DNA of 5,250 bases from Acetobacteraceae bacterium. Its GTDB lineage: Bacteria; Pseudomonadota; Alphaproteobacteria; Acetobacterales; Acetobacteraceae. Below the pieces are notes generated by a model that did not search any database, was not told the origin of the DNA, and worked only from the letters and a program-made list of their open reading frames with translations. Below are positions 1 to 5,250 of the stretch, in pieces. The stretch covers positions 1 to 5,250 of the forward strand of contig PKWQ01000308.1 in assembly GCA_003133265.1 (NCBI GenBank). Reading direction: 5' to 3'. How positions within the stretch are numbered: the first letter of the stretch is position 1; each line of letters opens with the position of its first letter. The position numbers and the translations under genes were made by a program.

Positions 1-2
1 CC

Positions 3-31
3 AGACTTTTGCCACTGTTACCGCAAAGTCT
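3..31. repeat. Short inverted repeat (hairpin) at the left edge
   Basis: AGACTTT at 3-9 and AAAGTCT at 25-31 are perfect reverse complements. Allowing T10 to bulge, GC at 11-12 also pairs with GC at 23-24, for nine pairs around a 10-nt loop. No run of T follows within the visible sequence on the plus strand, and the minus-strand side runs off the window, so terminator function cannot be judged. Confidence 0.45.
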
Positions 32-82
32 AGTAGCGCGTTGATTTTATTACGAAAAATGGAGATTCCCCGCGTGGAGTTA

Positions 83-169
83 CGCGTCCAACCGTCCCAC
101 CTCGGTTGCGGATTTGCGCGCGTTATCAATGACATCCTTGAATATTGGGAGGGGGCACGGTTGGACGCG
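83..169. repeat. 21-bp imperfect inverted repeat with 45-nt spacer
   Basis: The left arm at 83-103 and right arm at 149-169 are reverse complements over 21 bp with two mismatches (96/156 and 99/153). The outer 13 bp are perfect: CGCGTCCAACCGT at 83-95 and ACGGTTGGACGCG at 157-169. The spacer is 104-148. As RNA from the operon it would form a long stem just after the last coding material, but no T-tract follows, so it is not a standard intrinsic terminator. No direct flanking duplication is visible. It may be a 3' mRNA-stabilising structure, a small mobile-repeat unit, or a protein-binding site. Confidence 0.75.
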
Positions 170-172
170 ATT

Positions 173-360
173 TCACACATGGTCGGCTTTGGGCGCGATC
201 GGCACCGCTTCGAGCCAGGCGAACGGCGCCGCAGGGATATCCAGCGGATCTCGCGGCAAGGTGGTCGCCTGCCAAAAACATCCGGCCAGCCCTTGGCTGT
301 CTGGGCAACTCACCAGACACAAAGTAGCCGCTGAAGGTCGGGACCGTGCCCGTCGGAAAA
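173..360 (-). pseudogene. Possible decayed 3' end of an unidentified gene
   Basis: I do not recognise this. On the minus strand, positions about 274-173 read in one frame with codons much like the operon's (many GCG, CTG, ATC, GCC) and end GCFWQATTLPRDPLD... to ...PIAPKADHV before a TGA at 175-173. Just upstream, at about 362-300, a different frame reads DFPTGTVPTFSGYFVSGELP, also coding-like. Joining the two needs a frameshift. No start codon with a ribosome binding site and no known motif is visible. It may be the remnant of a gene that once followed the permease, or merely GC-rich sequence that looks coding. Confidence is low. Confidence 0.2.
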
Positions 361-1197
361 TCAACGCCGCTTCGTAGTCGGATCGAGCGCAACGCGGAGC
401 GCCTCCCCCAGCGTGTTGAAAGCCAAAGCTGTCAGAAGGATCGCGATACCAGGCGCGTACATCTGCTCTGGTGCGATCTCCATGTAGTTGTAGGCGCGGG
501 CCAGCATCGCCCCCCAGCTCGCCTGCGGCGGCTGCACACCCAGGCCTAGGAAGCTGAGGCTGGCTTCCGCCAGCAGGGCCACGGCCAGCAGCAGGGTCAC
601 CTGGACAATCACCGGCTGGATGGCGTTGGGCAGCACGTGGCGGATGATGATCCGCCGCAGGCTGGCGCCGAAACAGCGTGCTGCGTCCACATACAGCTCC
701 TGCTTCACCACCAGTGTCTGTGCCCGCACGAGGCGGGCCAGTTGGGGGGAGAACACGATCCCCACCGCCAGCATGCCGTTGGTCAAGCCGATGCCGAGCG
801 CGCCGGTCACGCCGATCGCCAGCACGATGGCCGGAAACGACAGCAACGTGTCGATCCCCCTGCTGACCGCATCGTCCACCCAGCCACCCAGAAAACCGGC
901 CAGCAGGCCTACCGGAATGCCAATGACGCAGGCGACGGACACCGCCAGAAAGCTCGCATACAGCGTGGCTGGAGCACCGTGGATCAGCCGGCTGAACACG
1001 TCGCGGCCGAGATCGTCGGTGCCGAGCCAATGCCGCAGCGTCGGCTCGGCCAGAGTGTCGTTGGCGTTCTGTGCGGTGGGTGCGTAGGGCGCGATAACCG
1101 GCGCCAGCGCGGCAAGAATGAACAGGGCAATCAAGAAAACCAGGCTGAGTCCGGCGGCCGGATGTCGCCAGGCCCAGCGGAGTACGGAAGGGATCAT
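361..1197 (-). CDS. DppC-type peptide ABC transporter permease
   Basis: Second channel subunit in the inner membrane and the last gene of the operon; 278 residues, normal for DppC/GsiD proteins. It has an N-terminal helix (about 16-36), then the family signature HWLGTDDLGRDVFSRLIHG (56-74), followed by five more hydrophobic segments at about 80-102, 120-137, 139-156, 193-213 and 247-266. The EAA-type ATPase docking loop is at about 168-190 (YVDAARCFGASL through HVLPN). EASLSFLGLGVQPP (211-224) followed by SWGAML and the closing LDPTTKRR are characteristic. The ATG is part of the ATGA overlap with the DppB-type stop, and there is no clear ribosome binding site upstream, so translation probably depends on ribosomes finishing the previous gene. 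No partner gene follows within the window. The family and start are secure. Confidence 0.96.
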   Translation of the reverse strand: MIPSVLRWAWRHPAAGLSLVFLIALFILAALAPVIAPYAPTAQNANDTLAEPTLRHWLGTDDLGRDVFSRLIHGAPATLYASFLAVSVACVIGIPVGLLAGFLGGWVDDAVSRGIDTLLSFPAIVLAIGVTGALGIGLTNGMLAVGIVFSPQLARLVRAQTLVVKQELYVDAARCFGASLRRIIIRHVLPNAIQPVIVQVTLLLAVALLAEASLSFLGLGVQPPQASWGAMLARAYNYMEIAPEQMYAPGIAILLTALAFNTLGEALRVALDPTTKRR

Positions 1198-2147
1198 CTA
1201 AGACCAACCCGGGGGTCGAGGATCGTATACAACACATCGATCAGCAGGTTCAGGCAGATCACGATCACCACCATCGCCAGCACCACGCCCTGCACCACCG
1301 GAAAATCCTTGTGGATGGCGGCGTGAACAATCAGGCTGCCCATGCCGGGAATGGCGAACACCGCCTCCACCACCACCGTCGCGCCCAGCAGCCGGTTCAC
1401 CAGCAGTCCGATCACCGTCAACAGCGTGACGCTGACATTCTTCAGCCCGTGTTTCCACAGGATGGAGGCGGGCGACAATCCCTTGGCGCGCAGGGTGCGC
1501 ACATATTGCGAGGACAGGATCTCGATCAGCGCACTGCGCAACTGGCGCACCACCTCGGCCACCCCGCCCGCGGCCAGCGCCAGGGACGGCAACGTCGCGT
1601 GCCATAGGGCCAGGCCCGGGTCCTTGCCCAATGCCACCGCACCGGTGGCGGGGAACCAGTGGAACGACAGCGCGAAGGTCGCCACCAGGATCATTGCCAG
1701 CCAGAAATTCGGCAGCGCCACGCCAAGCGAAGCAAGGCTGGTCACCGTGGTGTCCAGTCTCGAGCCAGGCCGGGTCGCCGCCAGAATCCCAAGTGGAATA
1801 CCGATGACCAGCGAGATCGTCAGCGCGCCACCGACGATCAGCAGGCTGGTAGGGAACCGGTGCAGGATCTGGTCCAGCACGGGTTCGTTCGACAGATAGG
1901 AGCGCGACAGGTCCAGGTGCAGCGCGTTCCATAGCCAGCTCGCGTATTGCACCAGGAACGGCCGGTCCAGGCCGTAGCTCTGGCGGATTTGGACGATGCG
2001 TGCATCGCTGGCGTTCTCCCCGGCCAGGGTGACCGCTATGTCGCCCGGCACCAGCTGCAGCAGGCCAAAGACGACGAACGTCGCCAGCATGATCACCGGC
2101 ACGATCTGCAGCAGGCGCCGTCCGATCATGCCTGACTGTCCGAGCAT
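1194..2147 (-). CDS. DppB-type peptide ABC transporter permease
   Basis: Integral inner-membrane subunit, half of the transport channel, pairing with the DppC-type permease. It has 317 residues, normal for DppB/GsiC proteins. The N-terminus fits the family: RRLLQIVPVIMLATFVVFGLLQLVPGD is one continuous match across residues 10-36, containing the first membrane helix and the conserved PGD. Further hydrophobic helices lie at about 101-124, 136-160, 183-200, 240-262 and 285-307, giving six. The cytoplasmic EAA-type loop that docks on the ATPases is at about 215-237 (YVRTLRAKGLSP and on). FAIPGMGSL (264-272) and the DPRV end (311-314) are also typical. It starts 21 nt after the binding-protein stop. 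The start could instead be the ATG at 2129 (311 residues), which also fits the family's N-terminus; neither has a strong ribosome binding site. Its stop overlaps the next start (ATGA, 1197-1194). Confidence 0.95.
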   Translation of the reverse strand: MLGQSGMIGRRLLQIVPVIMLATFVVFGLLQLVPGDIAVTLAGENASDARIVQIRQSYGLDRPFLVQYASWLWNALHLDLSRSYLSNEPVLDQILHRFPTSLLIVGGALTISLVIGIPLGILAATRPGSRLDTTVTSLASLGVALPNFWLAMILVATFALSFHWFPATGAVALGKDPGLALWHATLPSLALAAGGVAEVVRQLRSALIEILSSQYVRTLRAKGLSPASILWKHGLKNVSVTLLTVIGLLVNRLLGATVVVEAVFAIPGMGSLIVHAAIHKDFPVVQGVVLAMVVIVICLNLLIDVLYTILDPRVGLR

Positions 2148-2168
2148 CGGCTTTGCGCCATTTTCCGG

Positions 2169-3716
2169 TCAACCGTCCAGATACACGTCTTCGAACTTCG
2201 GTTTGCCCAGCAGGTTGGGCCGATAGCCCTTCACGCGCTGCGAGTGGGCGTCCAGCTCGAACTGGAACACCAGCGGCACCAGCAGCGCATTTTCGGTCAC
2301 CAGCCGTTGCAACCGCGCGAAGGCCTGGCGGCGACCGTCGACGTCTTCGGTGGCGCGGGTCGCGCGCAACGCCGGGCCGATCTCCGGGACAGCCTCGACA
2401 CGCGAGGCGTTGTAGTAAGCGCCGGCACCGAACAGCAGTTGATAGGTCAGGGTGGGGTCTGCCCGGCCGGTCCAGGCGCTAAGAAGCCCGTCGCCTCTTT
2501 TATCCGACAGGAACGCGGCCGACATTTCCGCCACCGTGCCGTTGGTGAAGCGCAGGCGGATGCCGACCTTGCGATATTGCTCCATCAGCACTTCCTGGCG
2601 CTGCTGGGAGCGCTGATCGGAGAAACCAACAAAGTTCAGGTCGATCCCATCCTTGTAGCCGGCCTCCGCCACCAGCGCGCGGGCCTTGTCGGGATTGTAC
2701 GGGTAGTATTTCGCCATTTCCTTGTCATGCGCCCAATGCGCCGTCGGCAGGGTTATCGCGGCGGGTTCCGACAGGCCGTTCATCGTCGCCTTGTTGAATT
2801 CCTCGCGATCCACTCCGTAGTTCAGTGCCTGCCGGACCCGCAGATCGTTCAGCGGCGGGCGCCCCCAGTTCAGGTAGAGTTGAACGCAATAGAGCGTCGG
2901 TCCGATAACCGAGACCAACCCTTTGCTCCGGTCGATGACCGGCTTCTGCTGCGGCGACAGGAAGTAGATGAAATCGTTCTGCCCGGCGATAACGGAGCGC
3001 AGGCCGGTATTCACCTCGGTGATGATCGACAGCTCCACACCATCCAGATAGGGCCGGCCGGGCTGCCAGTATTGTTCATTGCGGGTGACCACGATCTTTT
3101 CCGCGTCCGCCCATCTGACGAATTTCCACGGGCCGGCCCCGACCGGGTTGCGGTCGTGATCCTTGCCGCGTTCGCGCAACGCCTTGGGCGAACACATCAT
3201 CCCGGCCCGGTCCGACAGGATCAGCGGCAAGGCGGTGTCTGGCTGGGACAGTTTCAAGGTGACCTGGTTTGGCCCGCTTACCGTCACGTCCGTGACCGTC
3301 TCCAGATCGGACCGGATGTTGGAGCGTTCATCCTTACGGTTGCGGTCGAGATTGAATTTCACCGCCGCCGCATCGCAGGGCGTGGCGTCGTGAAACAGCA
3401 CGCCGGGGCGGATGTTCAGCACCAACGTGGCGGGCTCCGGATACGACCAGGATTCAGCCAATCCCGGCACTGCGCGCAAGCTGGCGTAGTCGAACGCCAC
3501 CAGTGTATCGAACATCGTATACAGGAACACGTGATCCGACCCCGACCCGCCGGTTGCCGGATCGAGGCTGGATGGATTGGCTGGAGACGACACCCGGAGA
3601 ATGCCGCCCTTGCGTGGCGCAGCCTGGGCCAAAGCGGGGCCCGCGCCGGAAGTCATCGTAGCGCTGCCCAGCAAGGCCAGAAATCCACGCCGGTCGAGGC
3701 CGATTATTCCGCCCAT
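2169..3716 (-). CDS. Peptide/nickel-type ABC transporter solute-binding protein (SBP_bac_5 family) with Tat signal
   Basis: Periplasmic receptor that captures the substrate and delivers it to the DppB/DppC pore. It has 515 residues from the 3716 start, normal for DppA/OppA proteins. The N-terminus is a twin-arginine signal: DRRGFLALLG (8-17), a hydrophobic stretch, and an AQA site near residues 30-32, so mature protein would start near APRKGG. There is no lipobox cysteine, so it should be soluble rather than a lipoprotein. Family hallmarks are visible: LDPATGG (51-57), LRAVPGLAESW (80-90), NPVGAGPWKF (190-199), NDLRVRQALNYGVDREEF (290-307), YNPDKARALVAEAGY (340-354) and AWTGRADP (414-421). 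An alternative start at 3734 gives six more residues and an ATGA overlap with the DppF stop; a frame extension to 3806 has no support because it would overlap DppF by 76 nt. Which ligand it binds cannot be told from sequence alone; dipeptides, oligopeptides, glutathione and other solutes are all known in this family. Confidence 0.95.
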   Translation of the reverse strand: MGGIIGLDRRGFLALLGSATMTSGAGPALAQAAPRKGGILRVSSPANPSSLDPATGGSGSDHVFLYTMFDTLVAFDYASLRAVPGLAESWSYPEPATLVLNIRPGVLFHDATPCDAAAVKFNLDRNRKDERSNIRSDLETVTDVTVSGPNQVTLKLSQPDTALPLILSDRAGMMCSPKALRERGKDHDRNPVGAGPWKFVRWADAEKIVVTRNEQYWQPGRPYLDGVELSIITEVNTGLRSVIAGQNDFIYFLSPQQKPVIDRSKGLVSVIGPTLYCVQLYLNWGRPPLNDLRVRQALNYGVDREEFNKATMNGLSEPAAITLPTAHWAHDKEMAKYYPYNPDKARALVAEAGYKDGIDLNFVGFSDQRSQQRQEVLMEQYRKVGIRLRFTNGTVAEMSAAFLSDKRGDGLLSAWTGRADPTLTYQLLFGAGAYYNASRVEAVPEIGPALRATRATEDVDGRRQAFARLQRLVTENALLVPLVFQFELDAHSQRVKGYRPNLLGKPKFEDVYLDG

Positions 3717-3725
3717 GCGAGGGTT

Positions 3726-3731
3726 CTCCTT
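3726..3731 (-). promoter_or_regulatory. Ribosome binding site that decides the binding-protein start
   Basis: On the minus strand AAGGAG lies 9 nt upstream of the ATG at 3716. It sits immediately after the ATGA overlap at 3734-3731, so it is inside the coding region if the upstream ATG at 3734 is used. No comparable ribosome binding site precedes 3734, where the preceding bases read CGGCAGTACA. This favours 3716 as the main start. Confidence 0.65.
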
Positions 3732-4710
3732 CATTGTACTGCCGTGCCGGTCACTGTCCCGGCAAAGTGGCAGGCGACGAAATGACCAGGATTCAACTCC
3801 CGCCATTCCGGCTCGTCTGTGGCGCAGACCGCCCGCGCGGCCGGGCAGCGGGTGCGGAACCGGCAGCCGGAGGGCGGATCGGTCGGGCTGGGGATCTCGC
3901 CCCGCAGGAGGATGCGCCTGGCGCCGCGCATCGCCGCGGGCAAGGGGATCGGTTCGGCCGACAGCAGGGCCTCGGTGTAGGGATGCAGCGGCTGGCGCAC
4001 CAATGCCTCTGCCGGCCCAAGTTCCATGAACCGGCCGAGATACATCACCGCGATACGCGAACTGATGTGCGAGACAACGCCGAGGTCATGGGTGATGAAC
4101 AGATAGGTCAGTCCGAATTCGCGTTGCAGACCGGCGAACAGATTGAGGATGTCGGCGCGGATGGAGACATCCAGCGCCGCCACCACCTCGTCGCAGACGA
4201 CCAACCGAGGGCGTACTGTCAGCACTCGGGCGATGTTGATGCGTTGCTTCTGTCCGCCGGACAGTTCGTGCGGATAGCGCGCCGCGAAGTCACTGCGCAA
4301 ACCTACCCGGTCGAGCATCTCCAAGGCTCGGCGGTTACGTTCGGCGCGGGGTACCTCCCCCAGGATGTCCAATGGTTCGCGGATGGAATCGAGGATGGTC
4401 ATGCGCGGATTGAGCGCGGCGTTGGGATCCTGGAAGATGATCTGATAGGCGCGCCTGCGGCGGCGCAGTTCCGCCGCGGGCAAGGTGTACGGGTCGGTAT
4501 CGCCGTGCAGCACCCGCCCATCGCTCGGCTTCAGCAGGCAGACCACAGCCCGGCCCAGCGTGGACTTGCCAGAGCCGGATTCGCCGATCACGCCGAAGGT
4601 TTCACCCGGTTCGATCGCGAAGCTGATCCCGTCCACCGCCTTTACCGTCTCCCGCTTGTCCTGCGTGGGGAAGCGGATGCGAAGGTTCTCCACACTGACG
4701 ATGGGAGCGC

Positions 4711-4714
<4 letters not shown>
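3731..4714 (-). CDS. DppF-type peptide ABC transporter ATPase
   Basis: Second ATPase of the importer, 327 residues, a normal length for DppF/OppF proteins. It would pair with the DppD-type subunit to drive transport across the inner membrane. The motifs are complete and in order: Walker A GESGSGKST (44-52), Q-loop Q95 in IIFQDP, signature LSGGQ (151-155), Walker B LVVCDE (171-176), D-loop ALD (180-182), H-loop H209 in FITHD, then the oligopeptide C-terminal domain beginning at HPYTEALL (244-251). Four cysteines follow (C284, C290, C297, C315), matching the cluster in the DppD-type partner. After the catalytic E176 there is VVAALDV where many relatives have PVSALDV; I see this as normal family variation. 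The start at 4714 is supported by GGAGG 7 nt upstream and by the ATGA overlap with the preceding stop. The stop (3733-3731) itself overlaps an ATG in the frame of the binding-protein gene. The family is certain, the substrate is not. Confidence 0.97.

Positions 4715-5250
<536 letters not shown>

Larger units (their letters stand above)
1..360. other. Region downstream of the operon with no convincing intact gene
   Basis: This stretch follows the DppC-type stop codon and reaches the left edge. Open frames here are short and overlap each other on both strands, and none has a recognisable domain or good ribosome binding site. It contains a possible coding remnant nearest the operon, a long inverted repeat at 83-169, an AT-rich patch at 41-60 (3 G/C in 20) that contrasts with the GC-rich operon, and a small hairpin at 3-31. 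No tRNA, promoter or clear terminator was recognised. Confidence 0.6.

Noticed and set aside
55..71. A possible intrinsic terminator for the operon (minus-strand stem GGGG/CTCC followed by A and TTTTT)
   Set aside because: The stem is only four pairs with one G-U and a 3-nt loop, too weak to call, and it lies about 300 nt past the last stop codon.
41..334. Small open frames on the plus strand in the downstream flank (97, 87 and 60 codons)
   Set aside because: They overlap one another in different frames, lack ribosome binding sites and recognisable domains, and run through the inverted repeat.
173..1237. A 354-codon minus-strand frame overlapping the DppC-type gene
   Set aside because: Most of it is the DppC-type gene read out of frame. 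Only its last part, after position 361, lies outside that gene, and this is reported separately as a possible remnant.
2148..2168. The 21-nt gap between the binding protein and DppB as a regulatory stem-loop that lowers permease expression
   Set aside because: Such stems are known in other transporter operons, but this gap is too short and contains no visible inverted repeat.
1198..2172. A 324-codon minus-strand frame starting at an ATG that overlaps the binding-protein stop
   Set aside because: It is the DppB-type gene in the wrong frame. The product lacks membrane helices and family motifs, while the adjacent frame has all of them.
2244..3785. A 513-codon open frame on the plus strand opposite the binding-protein gene
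   Set aside because: It is antisense to a clearly recognised gene. Its translation is rich in R, G, Q and H with no domain, as expected from the opposite strand of GC-rich coding DNA.

Overview
The window holds most of one ABC-transporter operon, read entirely on the minus strand (right to left). It encodes a complete binding-protein-dependent importer of the dipeptide/oligopeptide/nickel (Dpp/Opp/Gsi) family. In transcription order the genes are a DppD-type ATPase cut by the right edge (5250-4711), a DppF-type ATPase (4714-3731), a periplasmic solute-binding protein with a twin-arginine signal peptide (3716-2169), a DppB-type permease (2147-1194) and a DppC-type permease (1197-361). Together they would form a heterodimeric permease pore, a heterodimeric ATPase motor and a soluble receptor. 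The substrate cannot be read from the sequence; small peptides are the default family guess, and glutathione or another small solute is possible.

The genes are packed for translational coupling. The DppD/DppF and DppB/DppC junctions are ATGA stop/start overlaps. A third ATGA lies at the DppF/binding-protein junction, but there a better start sits 18 nt downstream behind a strong AAGGAG. The only real gap inside the operon is 21 nt, between the binding protein and DppB. The operon promoter and first gene start lie beyond position 5250.

Positions 1-360 are downstream of the last stop codon and carry no convincing intact gene. They hold a possible decayed coding remnant (about 173-360, minus strand), a 21-bp imperfect inverted repeat spanning 83-169, an AT-rich patch at 41-60, and a small hairpin at 3-31 beside the left edge. 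This flank is the least explained part of the window.

The DNA is GC-rich with strong G/C preference at third codon positions, which makes long spurious ORFs on the opposite strand. The GC-rich coding style, Gram-negative-type periplasmic binding protein without a lipobox, and Tat export of the receptor suggest a proteobacterium, most likely an alphaproteobacterium; this is inference, as no phylogenetic marker is present. I see no sign of an undescribed system: the operon is a normal nutrient importer with a few details worth checking.
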